DNA from: Chromatiales bacterium
Lineage (GTDB): Bacteria; Pseudomonadota; Gammaproteobacteria; SZUA-140
Direction of reading: 5' to 3'
Assembly (NCBI GenBank): GCA_031285245.1
Contig: JAITWN010000176.1
Location: 1 to 17,267, forward strand
Length of the DNA stretch: 17,267 nucleotides
Position numbers and translations under genes: made by a program. Positions 1 to 7,554 of this stretch are shown here, piece by piece. The stretch's first letter is position 1. Every line of letters begins with the position of its first letter. Under the pieces are notes generated by a model. It made no database searches, was not told the DNA's origin, and worked only from the letters and a program-made list of their open reading frames with translations.

Positions 1-555
1 GGTTGCCATACCAACAGCAATGCCGGTGGAACCATTCAGCAACACATGCGGCAAGCGCGCCGGCATGACCGCTGGCTCTTCGAGCGTGCCATCGAAATTC
101 GGCACCCACTCGACCGTGCCCTGATCGAGCTCAGAGAGCAACAGTTCCGCATAACGCGACAAGCGCGCTTCGGTGTAACGCATGGCGGCAAAGGACTTGG
201 GATCATCGGATGCACCCCAGTTGCCCTGACCATCGACCAACGGATAGCGATAGCTGAACGGCTGCGCCATGTGCACCATGGCTTCGTAGCAAGCCGCATC
301 GCCATGCGGATGGAATTTGCCGATGACATCGCCGACGGTGCGTGCGGATTTTTTGTACTTCGCCGCCGCCGAGAGACCAAGCTCTGACATAGCATAAATG
401 ATGCGCCGCTGCACGGGCTTTAAGCCATCGCCAACATGCGGCAGCGCGCGATCGAGAATGACGTACATCGAATAATCGAGGTACGCCTTTTCGGTAAAGG
501 CTTTGAGCGGCCGGCGCTCGACGCCTTCAAAATCGATTTGTGTGGTATCAGTCAT
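1..555 (-). CDS. parC: DNA topoisomerase IV subunit A, N-terminal part (truncated by window edge)
   Basis: This is the breakage-reunion subunit of topoisomerase IV, which works with ParE to decatenate daughter chromosomes. Only the first 185 codons are in the window; the reading frame is open at position 1. It starts at ATG 553-555 with an AAGGA-like ribosome site a little far upstream. Visible landmarks are YLDYSMYVILDRALP near residues 25-39, GDGLKPVQRR 42-51, the helix-turn-helix/quinolone-determining region KKSARTVGDVIGKFHPHGDA 68-87, and the catalytic tyrosine Y127 in AAMRYTEARLS. TGIAVGMAT at the edge is also typical. E. coli ParC aligns almost residue for residue. The residue matching E. 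coli Ser80 is Ala87 (HPHGDAACYEAM), while the acidic Glu84 equivalent is kept as Glu91. It lies 43 bp behind parE on the same strand, so the two are probably co-transcribed. GyrA is unlikely because the partner next door is clearly ParE. Confidence 0.96.
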   Translation of the reverse strand, partial: MTDTTQIDFEGVERRPLKAFTEKAYLDYSMYVILDRALPHVGDGLKPVQRRIIYAMSELGLSAAAKYKKSARTVGDVIGKFHPHGDAACYEAMVHMAQPFSYRYPLVDGQGNWGASDDPKSFAAMRYTEARLSRYAELLLSELDQGTVEWVPNFDGTLEEPAVMPARLPHVLLNGSTGIAVGMAT

Positions 556-598
556 GGAATACTTCGTCCTTCAGCGCGCAGCCAGATGATGTGCGAAA

Positions 599-2491
599 TC
601 ACACGGCTGGCTCAGCGAGATCTCCTTTCTGCTCCAACCACGCCTTGCGATCAGAGGCGCGCCGTTTCGCGAGCAACATATCCATCACCTGATCCGTACC
701 ATCACCGTCTTCGATGGTGAGCTGCACCAAGCGGCGTGTATCCGGCGCGATGGTGGTTTCACGCAGCTGCGGCGGATTCATTTCGCCAAGCCCCTTGAAA
801 CGCTGCACATTGACCTTGCCCTTGCGCTGCTCGGCAGCGATGCGTTCGAGCACGCCACGTTTTTCATCTTCATCGAGCGCGTAATAAACATCTTTGCCGA
901 TGTCGATGCGATAGAGCGGCGGCATCGCCACATAGACATGCCCCGCCTCGACCAGTGGACGGAAATGACGAATGAACAGCGCGCACAAAAGCGTTGCGAT
1001 GTGCGCACCGTCGGAATCCGCATCAGCTAGGATCGCGATCTTGCCATAGCGCAAACCAGAGAGCTCAGCACTCGCTGGATCAACGCCGATGGCAACGGAA
1101 ATATCGTGCACTTCCTGCGAGCCAAGCACTTCGGCTGGCGAAACTTCCCAGGTGTTCAGAATCTTGCCACGCAGCGGCATCACCGCTTGGAATTGGCGAT
1201 CACGCGCTTGCTTGGCAGAGCCTCCGGCGGAATCACCTTCGACCAAAAACAATTCAGTAATGCGCGCATCCTGTGAAGTGCAGTCGGCAAGCTTGCCAGG
1301 CAGCGCCGGGCCACGCGTCACCGCTTTGCGCACCACGCGCCGCGCGGCACGCAGACGCTGCTCCGCGCTCGCGATCGCAAGCTGCGCGAGCTTCTCACCC
1401 GCATCGACATGCTGATTGAGCCAGAGTGCGAAGCTGTCTTTGACTACGCCAGACACAAAAGCCGCGCATTCGCGCGAAGACAAGCGCTCTTTCATCTGCC
1501 CGGAGAACTGCGGCTCGCGAATTCTCACCGACAACACATAACTACAGCGATCCCACACATCTTCCGGTGCGAGTTTGACGCCGCGCGGCAAGAGATCGCG
1601 GAATTCGCAGAATTCACGCATCGCCTCGGTTAAGCCCGTGCGCAGACCATTGACGTGCGTACCACCCTGCACCGTCGGCACCAGATTGACGTAACTCTCA
1701 GCGACCGGCTCACCACCCTCAGGCAACCACAGCAGTGCCCAATCCGCAGCTTCGGTCTGCGCTTGCAGACTGCCGGCGAAAGGCGCATCAGGCAGCGTCA
1801 TCACATCACCGACCTGCGTCGCGAGATAGTCGCTGAGGCCGCCTTGATAAAACCATTCGATGCGCTCATCGCTCGCTTCGTCATAGAAGCGCACGCGCAA
1901 ACCCGGCGCCAGCACCGCTTTGGCGCGCAGCAGATGCTTCAAACGCGATACCGAAAATTTATCAGAATCAAAAAATTTGGCGTCGGGCCAGAAACGCAGG
2001 CTGGTACCGGTGTTGTTCTTCGCGGTTTTACCGATCACCTGCAACTTCGAGGTCGGCGCACCATCGGCGAAGTTCATCTGATACTCATTGCCGTCGCGGC
2101 GAATACGCACTTCGAGCTTGCGCGACAGCGCATTGACTACCGACACACCGACACCATGCAATCCGCCCGAGTACTGATAATTCTTGTTGGAAAATTTACC
2201 GCCTGCATGCAAGCGGGTGAGAATCACCTCGACGCCGGGGATCTTCTCCTCCGGATGCATGTCGACAGGCATGCCGCGACCATCGTCGTCCACTTCCAGC
2301 GAACCATCGCGGTACACAGTGACAGCGATCTCGCGGGCATGACCCGCGAGCACTTCATCGACGCTGTTGTCGATGACTTCCTGCGCGAGGTGATTCGGTC
2401 GCGCGGTATCTGTATACATGCCGGGGCGCTTACGCACCGGTTCGAGCCCCGTGAGGATCTCGATCGCGGCGGCGTTGTACTCCTTGTTCAT
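599..2491 (-). CDS. parE: DNA topoisomerase IV subunit B (ATPase subunit)
   Basis: This GHKL ATPase subunit of topoisomerase IV is 630 aa, the same size as E. coli ParE, and aligns with it from end to end. The N-terminal ATP site shows IDNSVDE with the Mg-binding Asn42, DDGRGMPVD at 69-77 and the ATP lid GGLHGVGVSVVNALS from 109. A transducer domain with NLVPTVQGGTHVNGLR follows. The TOPRIM half has the catalytic glutamate in EGDSAGGSAKQARDRQ (418 on) and the metal-binding DADSDGAH (490 on). The C-terminus has RFKGLGEMNP and a typical LLAKRRASDRKAWLEQKGD ending. These motifs and the absence of the insertions found in many GyrB proteins favour ParE. The start ATG 2489-2491 gives the MNKEYNAAAIEILTGLEPVR N-terminus of the family, with GGAG about 10 nt upstream. 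It is divergent from xseB across 167 bp and lies upstream of parC. Confidence 0.98.
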   Translation of the reverse strand: MNKEYNAAAIEILTGLEPVRKRPGMYTDTARPNHLAQEVIDNSVDEVLAGHAREIAVTVYRDGSLEVDDDGRGMPVDMHPEEKIPGVEVILTRLHAGGKFSNKNYQYSGGLHGVGVSVVNALSRKLEVRIRRDGNEYQMNFADGAPTSKLQVIGKTAKNNTGTSLRFWPDAKFFDSDKFSVSRLKHLLRAKAVLAPGLRVRFYDEASDERIEWFYQGGLSDYLATQVGDVMTLPDAPFAGSLQAQTEAADWALLWLPEGGEPVAESYVNLVPTVQGGTHVNGLRTGLTEAMREFCEFRDLLPRGVKLAPEDVWDRCSYVLSVRIREPQFSGQMKERLSSRECAAFVSGVVKDSFALWLNQHVDAGEKLAQLAIASAEQRLRAARRVVRKAVTRGPALPGKLADCTSQDARITELFLVEGDSAGGSAKQARDRQFQAVMPLRGKILNTWEVSPAEVLGSQEVHDISVAIGVDPASAELSGLRYGKIAILADADSDGAHIATLLCALFIRHFRPLVEAGHVYVAMPPLYRIDIGKDVYYALDEDEKRGVLERIAAEQRKGKVNVQRFKGLGEMNPPQLRETTIAPDTRRLVQLTIEDGDGTDQVMDMLLAKRRASDRKAWLEQKGDLAEPAV

Positions 2492-2572
2492 CGCTCGGCT
2501 GCTCCATTCAATTCAGAAGGCCAGTCCCAAAAACCAGCCCCAAAAGCGGCCCCGAGTCTAGCACGAATGACA

Positions 2573-2578
2573 TATAAT
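2573..2578 (+). promoter_or_regulatory. Candidate -10 box (TATAAT) for xseB-ispA
   Basis: A perfect TATAAT occurs in the 167-bp divergent spacer, 80 bp before the chosen xseB ATG. No good TTGACA-like -35 is seen 16-18 bp upstream; that stretch is GC-rich (around CCCCGAG). The match could be chance or an activator-dependent promoter. No clear parE promoter was found on the other strand. Confidence 0.4.
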
Positions 2579-2658
2579 GAGCCCGCTCCAAGCACGGAGC
2601 GTCACGAATCGTGCCAGCGTTTCAACTCAAGACATGCAGCATCGAAAGCTCAGCAAAT

Positions 2659-2916
2659 ATGGCGAAAAAAACCCCAGCACCAAGCACCACACCTGCGGAT
2701 TTCGAGCAGGCTCTGAAAGAGCTCGAAGCTATCGTCGAGCGCATGGAGCAAGGCGATGTGCCGCTGGAGGAATCGCTGCGACAGTTTGAACGCGGCATCA
2801 CCCTCACACGTACCTGCCAGGAAGCGCTCAAAGCCGCCGAGCAGCGTGTACAGGTTCTCACCGAACAGAATGACAGAACCGAGACCCGTGACTTCAGCGA
2901 CAGCGACGACGAATGA
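2659..2916 (+). CDS. xseB: Exodeoxyribonuclease VII small subunit
   Basis: This is the small subunit of the XseA/XseB single-strand exonuclease, which degrades ssDNA to oligonucleotides in repair. The 85-aa product has the family pattern: a short basic leader (MAKKTPAPSTTP), then FEQALKELEAIVERMEQGDV, then PLEESLRQFERGITLTRTCQ, a two-helix coiled-coil hairpin. AEQRVQVL and an acidic tail (SDSDDE) follow. Length and sequence match E. coli XseB (80 aa). The reading frame is open further upstream to a GTG at 2611, but ATG 2659 is preferred because MAKK aligns with the family MPKK start. The 3' end overlaps the proposed ispA start by 47 bp, the usual xseB-ispA arrangement, which suggests translational coupling. 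xseA is not in the window. Confidence 0.93.
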   Translation: MAKKTPAPSTTPADFEQALKELEAIVERMEQGDVPLEESLRQFERGITLTRTCQEALKAAEQRVQVLTEQNDRTETRDFSDSDDE

Positions 2917-3829
2917 ACCAGAGCTGGCCGAAAATTTCGGCCAGCTGGCGGACTTCATCGCGCTCTCCCGCGAGCGCATCGAACGCGCTCTTGATCTCTG
3001 GCTACCACGCGCTGATGTCGTGCCCGCCGATCTGCACAGCGCCATGCGCTACAGCGCGCTCGCCGGCGGCAAATACGTAAGACCCCTATTGGTCTATGCC
3101 ACCGGCCGCGCCTTCGGCGCAGACCTCGCAACGCTCGACGGACCGGCCTGCGCCGTCGAACTCATCCACGCCTACTCGCTGATCCATGATGATCTGCCGG
3201 CAATGGATAACGACGATCTGCGTCGCGGCAAACCGACTTGCCACATCGCTTACGGCGAAGCACTCGCCATTCTCGCCGGTGATGCGCTGCAAGCGCTCTC
3301 TTTCCATATCTTAGCGGTGGATCCAGCGCTGCTCGCGCCACTGGCGCTACGTTTGCGCATGATCGACACACTGGCGCAAGCTTCGAGCTCAACCGGTATG
3401 GCTGGCGGCCAAGCCATCGATCTTGGCGCCGTCGGCAACGTGCTCGCGCTCGCTGATCTCGAAGACATGCATTTGCGCAAGACCGGCGCGCTCATCCGCG
3501 CGAGCGTCGAGCTTGGCGCATTCGGCGCCGCCATCGATGATGACGCCGTGCTGCGCAAACTGCGCGCCTATGCCCGCTGCATCGGACTCGCCTTTCAAAT
3601 CCGCGACGACATTCTGGATGTCGAAGGCGACACCGCCATCATCGGCAAAACTCAAGGCGCGGATCTGCGTGACAACAAACCCACTTATTGCAGTCTGCTC
3701 GGCGTCGAAGGCGCCCGCGCCCGCGCTGAAGCGCTGCACGAAGAAGCAGTCGCGCAGCTCTCAAGCTTTGGGCGAGATGCGGATCTCCTGCGCAACATCT
3801 CCGCGTACATCGTGCGCCGCATCCGCTGA
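2870..3829 (+). CDS. ispA: Farnesyl diphosphate synthase (short-chain polyprenyl synthase)
   Basis: This enzyme condenses dimethylallyl/geranyl diphosphate with isopentenyl diphosphate to give farnesyl diphosphate, the precursor of quinone side chains and undecaprenyl phosphate. From ATG 2870 it is 319 aa. It has GGKYVRP near 67, the first aspartate-rich motif DDLPAMDNDDLRRG from residue 107, GDALQALSF, GMAGGQAIDLGA, the KTGALIRA motif, and the second aspartate-rich motif DDILDVEGD from residue 246. The two residues between the first two and last aspartates and the small residues before the motif fit an IspA-type synthase. The start is uncertain. ATG 2870 lies inside xseB, GTG 2888 is an alternative, and neither has a strong ribosome site. 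E. coli IspA has 299 aa and homology begins only about 25 residues in. It is followed by dxs, the first enzyme of the pathway that supplies its substrates. Confidence 0.94.
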   Translation: MTEPRPVTSATATTNEPELAENFGQLADFIALSRERIERALDLWLPRADVVPADLHSAMRYSALAGGKYVRPLLVYATGRAFGADLATLDGPACAVELIHAYSLIHDDLPAMDNDDLRRGKPTCHIAYGEALAILAGDALQALSFHILAVDPALLAPLALRLRMIDTLAQASSSTGMAGGQAIDLGAVGNVLALADLEDMHLRKTGALIRASVELGAFGAAIDDDAVLRKLRAYARCIGLAFQIRDDILDVEGDTAIIGKTQGADLRDNKPTYCSLLGVEGARARAEALHEEAVAQLSSFGRDADLLRNISAYIVRRIR

Positions 3830-3966
3830 AGGCTGAATCAAGTATTTAAGCGACTCTGGAACGATTCTGAAGTGAGCCATAGGCGGGCTGGAAAACTTGC
3901 ATCACCCCGCCAAACGCCGCATGATTGCCGATTCGCACCCGACCCGTACAAAAACTCACCGCCCGT

Positions 3967-5868
3967 ATGGACGATCCTCAACGCTTTCCACTGCTGCTGA
4001 CTATTGACAGCCCCGCTGATCTGCGGCGCCTGCCCGTTGAACAGCTGCAGACGGTGGCAGATGAGCTGCGCGACTACATCATCGCTTCGGTATCACGCAC
4101 CGGTGGCCATCTTTCGGCGAGCCTTGGTACCGTCGAGCTGACCGTCGCATTGCATTACGTTTTCAATACGCCGATCGATCATCTGGTGTGGGACGTCGGA
4201 CATCAATCCTACGGTCATAAGATCCTCACCGGGCGCCGCCGCGAGATGGCAACGCTGCGTAAACGCGGTGGAATCTCCGGCTTTCTCAAGCGCAGCGAGA
4301 GCGCCTTTGACGTCTTCGGCGCTGGTCACTCCAGCACGTCGATCAGCGCCGCGCTCGGCCTTGCCATCGCGGCCCAGCAACGCGGCGAAAAGCGCCAATC
4401 GATCGCGGTGATCGGCGATGGCGCGATGACCGCCGGCATGGCTTTTGAGGCACTCAATCACGCCGGCAACAGCGAAAGCGATCTGCTGGTGATCTTGAAC
4501 GACAACGAAATGTCGATCTCGCGCAATGTCGGCGGCATGTCGAGCTATCTCGCCAAACTGCTCTCCGGCCGGCTCTACGCCACTGTGCGCGAAGGCGGCA
4601 AAAAAATGCTGAGCGTGGTACCGCCCGTGCGCGAGCTCGCGCGACGCGCTGAAGAACATGTCAAAGGCATGGTCACGCCCGGCACGCTGTTCGAAGAACT
4701 CGGCTTCAATTACATCGGGCCGATCGACGGCCATGACCTCGACACGCTGGTAGTCACGCTGCGCAATCTGCAATCGCTCAAAGGGCCGCAGTTTCTGCAC
4801 GTGGTTACGCGCAAGGGCAAGGGCTATCGCCCGGCAGAAGAAAATCCCTGCGCTTATCACGGCGTCAGCGCCTTTGATCCCGCAGTTGGCCTGCATCTGG
4901 TGCCGAGCAAAGGCAAACCCAGCTATTCACAGATCTTCGGCGATTGGTTGTGTGATATGGCGGCGGCTGATCCGGCCATGGTCGCCATCACGCCCGCGAT
5001 GTGCGAAGGCTCAGGCATGGTGGAATTCGCGCAGCGCTATCCCGAACGTTTCTTCGACGTTGGCATCGCCGAGCAACACGCGGTCACTCTCGCTGGCGGC
5101 CTCGCCTGTGGCGGATTGCATCCCGTGGTCGCCATCTACTCGACTTTTTTACAGCGTGCTTACGATCAGCTCGTGCACGACATCGCGCTGCAGAATCTGC
5201 CCGTGCTGTTCGCCATCGACCGCGCCGGCGTCACCGGCCCTGATGGCGCGACGCACGCCGGCGCTTTCGACTTAAGCTTTTTGCGCTGCATTCCCAACAT
5301 GCTGATCATGGCGCCTTCCGATGAGGACGAGTGTTATCGCATGCTGACTACGGGCCTGCGTCACGATGGCCCAAGCGCGGTGCGTTACCCACGCGGCGGC
5401 GGTCCTGGCCGCGCGGTTGAACGCAGCACAGCCGCCTTGACCACCAGCCTACCCATCGGCCGCGCCGAAGTGCGACGCAAGGGCCAGCGCGTCAGCATCC
5501 TCGCCTTCGGCAGCGCTCTTGGAACGGCGCTTGAAGTTGCCGCGCGCATCGATGCCAGCGTAGTCAACATGCGTTTCGTGAAACCACTCGACGCGCAGAC
5601 CGTGCTCCAGCAGGCAACCACCCACGAGCTGCTGGTGACGATCGAAGACAACGCGGTCATGGGCGGCGCGGGCAGTGCCGTCAACGAGTGCCTGGCTGCC
5701 CACGGCGTTGATGCCGCCATCCTCAATCTCGGCCTGCTCGATGTCTTCGGCGAACACGGCTCACGCGACGAACTCCTCGCCGACAGCGGCCTTGATCCCG
5801 ATGCCATCGAGAGCGCCATCGCGCGCCGCCTCGCCCCGATTCTTGCCAAAACGCCACGCCTGGCGTAA
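3967..5868 (+). CDS. dxs: 1-deoxy-D-xylulose-5-phosphate synthase
   Basis: This thiamine-diphosphate enzyme joins pyruvate and glyceraldehyde-3-phosphate to make DXP, the entry to the MEP isoprenoid pathway and a precursor for thiamine and pyridoxal. It is 633 aa from ATG 3967 and collinear with E. coli Dxs (620 aa). Visible motifs are SLGTVELTVALHYVFNTP, WDVGHQSYGHKILTGRR, GHSSTSISAALG and the cofactor motif from GDGAMTAG (150) to LNDNEMSIS. Also visible are FEELGFNYIGPIDGHD, the catalytic glutamate E369 in DVGIAEQHAV and PLFAID-like LPVLFAIDRAGVTGPDGATH. The reading frame continues upstream to a TTG at 3925. ATG 3967 is preferred because family alignment begins at FPLLLTIDSPADLRRL, though no clear Shine-Dalgarno supports either start. 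It is 137 bp from ispA, a gap holding only a poor -35/-10 pair (TTGCAT, 17 bp, CATGAT). Confidence 0.96.
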   Translation: MDDPQRFPLLLTIDSPADLRRLPVEQLQTVADELRDYIIASVSRTGGHLSASLGTVELTVALHYVFNTPIDHLVWDVGHQSYGHKILTGRRREMATLRKRGGISGFLKRSESAFDVFGAGHSSTSISAALGLAIAAQQRGEKRQSIAVIGDGAMTAGMAFEALNHAGNSESDLLVILNDNEMSISRNVGGMSSYLAKLLSGRLYATVREGGKKMLSVVPPVRELARRAEEHVKGMVTPGTLFEELGFNYIGPIDGHDLDTLVVTLRNLQSLKGPQFLHVVTRKGKGYRPAEENPCAYHGVSAFDPAVGLHLVPSKGKPSYSQIFGDWLCDMAAADPAMVAITPAMCEGSGMVEFAQRYPERFFDVGIAEQHAVTLAGGLACGGLHPVVAIYSTFLQRAYDQLVHDIALQNLPVLFAIDRAGVTGPDGATHAGAFDLSFLRCIPNMLIMAPSDEDECYRMLTTGLRHDGPSAVRYPRGGGPGRAVERSTAALTTSLPIGRAEVRRKGQRVSILAFGSALGTALEVAARIDASVVNMRFVKPLDAQTVLQQATTHELLVTIEDNAVMGGAGSAVNECLAAHGVDAAILNLGLLDVFGEHGSRDELLADSGLDPDAIESAIARRLAPILAKTPRLA

Positions 5869-5894
5869 ATTTCCTAGCAGTTTTATCAACTATT

Positions 5895-6281
5895 ATGTCG
5901 CCACGTTATCGTCTGACCGTTTTCGCCGAATTCGCTGCCGCGCACATCCTGCGCGACTATCCGGGTGAGTGCAGTCGTCTGCACGGCCATAACTGGAAAA
6001 TCGAGGTCGAAATCGAAGCTCGCGCCCTCAACGAAGTCGGCATGGGAGTGGATTTCAAAGTCATCAAACAGGCAACGCGGACCCTCGCCGCCGAGCTCGA
6101 TCATCGCCATCTGAACGATATTCCACCGTTCGATAAGATCAACCCGACCGCGGAAAACATTGCAGCCTGGTTCTACCGTCGATTGGGGCAGACTCTGAAT
6201 ACTGAAAACGTGCGCGTAGCCGCGATCACGATCTGGGAAACCGCAACCGCCGGCGTCAAGTACAGCGAGGTTGAAGACTGA
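5895..6281 (+). CDS. queD: 6-carboxy-5,6,7,8-tetrahydropterin synthase (QueD-type PTPS)
   Basis: The product is a 128-aa T-fold enzyme of the 6-pyruvoyl-tetrahydropterin synthase family. QueD converts 7,8-dihydroneopterin triphosphate to carboxytetrahydropterin in the queuosine/7-deazaguanine pathway. Zinc ligands are His17 (EFAAAH) and His30/His32 (LHGH). The catalytic residues appear as Cys26, His70 (LDHRHLN) and Glu115 (WETATAG). The spacing Cys-x3-His-Gly-His (CSRLHGH) matches QueD; the folate-linked PTPS-III class has a glutamate motif instead. The pterin-anchoring segment NPTAENIA is present at 83-90. It sits 26 bp behind dxs, and its TGA shares one base with the folE2 ATG, so the two genes are translationally linked. 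folE2 would provide the substrate. Other queC/queE/queF genes are not in the window, so queuosine is the best but not the only possible destination. Confidence 0.9.
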   Translation: MSPRYRLTVFAEFAAAHILRDYPGECSRLHGHNWKIEVEIEARALNEVGMGVDFKVIKQATRTLAAELDHRHLNDIPPFDKINPTAENIAAWFYRRLGQTLNTENVRVAAITIWETATAGVKYSEVED

Positions 6282-7072
6282 TGAGAACCCCTCAAAAAAA
6301 CATCGCCGACGTACAGAGCAGCCCCGATCTGCGGCAGATTCCAATCGACAAGGTCGGCATCCGTCATTTGCGTCATCCGGTGCGCGTAAAAGATCGCAGC
6401 GGTGGTGATCAACACACCATCGCCACCTTCAACATGTATGTCGATCTTCCCCACAATTTCAAGGGCACGCACATGTCGCGTTTCGTCGAGCTGCTAAATT
6501 CGCACGAACGCGAAATCACCGTGTCCTCATTCAAAGACATCCTGCATCGCATGCGCGAAACACTCGGCGCATCGAGCGGGCACATCGAAATGCGCTTTCC
6601 CTACTTCATCAACAAGGCCGCGCCGGTATCAGGCGTGAAGAGCCTGCTCGATTACGAAGTCACGCTGATCGGCGAGGCAAGCGCAGAGCAGACTCACCTC
6701 ACCGTCAAAGTGGTAGTACCGGTAACAAGCCTCTGCCCCTGCTCCAAAGAAATCTCAGACTACGGCGCGCACAATCAGCGCTCGCATGTCACCGTCACCG
6801 CGCGCACACGCAGCTTCGTCTGGATCGAAGACCTCATCAATCTCGTTGAACGCGAAGCTTCCTGCGAAATCTTCGGCTTGCTCAAACGTCCCGATGAAAA
6901 ATACGTCACCGAACGCGCTTACGACAATCCGAAATTCGTCGAAGACATGGTCCGCGACGTCGCCGCTCGCTTAAATAGCGATGAGCGCATCGATGGCTAC
7001 ATGATCGAATCAGAAAACTTCGAATCGATCCACAACCACTCAGCGTACGCGCTGATTCGCAAGAATATGTAA
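6281..7072 (+). CDS. folE2: GTP cyclohydrolase FolE2 (type IB)
   Basis: This enzyme converts GTP to 7,8-dihydroneopterin triphosphate, the first step of folate and queuosine synthesis. FolE2 enzymes are not restricted to zinc as classical FolE is, and in many bacteria they are induced on zinc shortage. The 263-aa protein shows IATFNMYVDLPHNFKGTHMS, FPYFINKAAPVSG and the signature SLCPCSKEISDYGAHNQRSH. Active-site residues by family comparison are Cys152, His164, Glu221, Glu248 (ENFESIHNHSAYA) and His251. It starts at ATG 6281 inside the queD stop (TGATG). No ordinary FolE is in the window, and whether one exists elsewhere cannot be told. No recognisable Zur operator was seen before queD, but an operator could lie further upstream. 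A strong hairpin follows 6 bp after the stop. Confidence 0.95.
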   Translation: MRTPQKNIADVQSSPDLRQIPIDKVGIRHLRHPVRVKDRSGGDQHTIATFNMYVDLPHNFKGTHMSRFVELLNSHEREITVSSFKDILHRMRETLGASSGHIEMRFPYFINKAAPVSGVKSLLDYEVTLIGEASAEQTHLTVKVVVPVTSLCPCSKEISDYGAHNQRSHVTVTARTRSFVWIEDLINLVEREASCEIFGLLKRPDEKYVTERAYDNPKFVEDMVRDVAARLNSDERIDGYMIESENFESIHNHSAYALIRKNM

Positions 7073-7078
7073 TCCGCA

Positions 7079-7107
7079 CGCAAGAGCATGCCCACCATGC
7101 TCTTGCG
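7079..7107 (+). terminator. Hairpin after folE2, likely transcription/mRNA 3' end
   Basis: A perfect 12-bp stem (CGCAAGAGCATG / CATGCTCTTGCG) with a 5-nt loop CCCAC begins 6 bp after the folE2 stop. The tract that follows (CTTCACTCC) is not a T-run, so it is not a textbook intrinsic terminator. It may act on both strands in this convergent region or stabilise the mRNA 3' end. Confidence 0.5.
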
Positions 7108-7227
7108 CTTCACTCCAGCCGTTCGCCGGGTGATTCCACGATGGGTATCGCCTCTCATGGCGACACGGCTCTCGCTCAACTTATGCTCAATACTGACCCC
7201 TAGGCCCGGAGCTTAATGGCCAGAGTA

Positions 7228-7288
7228 CCGGGACCCTTTTTCGAAACCGGAGCCGCTACGCGCCAACGGTTTCGAAAAAGGGTCCCGG
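7228..7288. repeat. 22-bp perfect inverted repeat with 17-nt spacer
   Basis: The arms 7228-7249 and 7267-7288 are exact reverse complements (22 of 22). Each contains GGGACCC next to a T5/A5 run and TTCGAAA. The 17-nt spacer is GAGCCGCTACGCGCCAA. The flanks are also partly related: CAGAGTA before the left arm, and CAGTG on the reverse complement after the right arm. This looks like two inverted copies of one unit, as in paired REP-type elements. It could form a very stable hairpin in either transcript. Confidence 0.75.
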
Positions 7289-7349
7289 CACTGCCTCGAA
7301 GGATTCGTTGATGATTCAGAAACCGGCCTCACCGCGCATATCGCAACTC

Positions 7350-7409
7350 CCCTCTCCCGCGGCGGGGGAGAGCATAGCGAGGGGAGCGTAGCCGCGCCGG
7401 GGGAGAGGG
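7350..7409. repeat. CCCTCTCCC...GGGAGAGGG inverted repeat
   Basis: CCCTCTCCC (7350-7358) faces GGGAGAGGG (7401-7409), with a second internal pairing partner (GGGGGAGAG, 7364-7372) close to the left arm. The interior repeats related words, GAGCATAGCGAGGGG and GAGCGTAGCCGCG. Runs of this composition are common as dispersed intergenic palindromes in proteobacteria. It is not part of an ORF with coding character. Confidence 0.6.
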
Positions 7410-7445
7410 TATATGTATTCGCAATGCCAAGAGCGGTGTCCGTCA

Positions 7446-7495
7446 GTATTTTTCGGGACCGTCGGCGCGCAGCAGCTCCGCGTCCCGAAAAACAC
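7446..7495. repeat. 14-bp inverted repeat (one mismatch) with 22-nt spacer
   Basis: Left arm GTATTTTTCGGGAC (7446-7459) pairs with right arm GTCCCGAAAAACAC (7482-7495), 13 of 14. The vocabulary (TTTTTCG, CGGGAC) overlaps with the larger palindrome about 200 bp upstream, which hints at a related repeat family with rearranged arms. Confidence 0.6.
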
Positions 7496-7554
7496 CACCG
7501 GGATCCGCCGAGCACTACGCTCGGGGTATCACTCTTCACAGGAGGACCTGGAAG

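Noticed and set aside
1655..2716. 353-codon plus-strand open frame antisense to parE
   Set aside because: It lies almost wholly opposite the parE coding sequence, whose motifs are intact. The translation is rich in His/Arg with no recognisable fold, typical of a GC-rich antisense shadow.
3925..3966. TTG start adding 14 residues to Dxs
   Set aside because: No family similarity in the added residues and no ribosome site. ATG 3967 places the start close to known Dxs N-termini.
4093..4896. 267-codon minus-strand open frame antisense to dxs
   Set aside because: Opposite conserved Dxs motifs and without independent coding features or a ribosome site.
7413..7554. Upstream part of an 83-codon open frame running into the lipoprotein-like stub
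   Set aside because: It runs through an inverted repeat and has no coding character. Only the part after the ribosome site at 7540 looks gene-derived.
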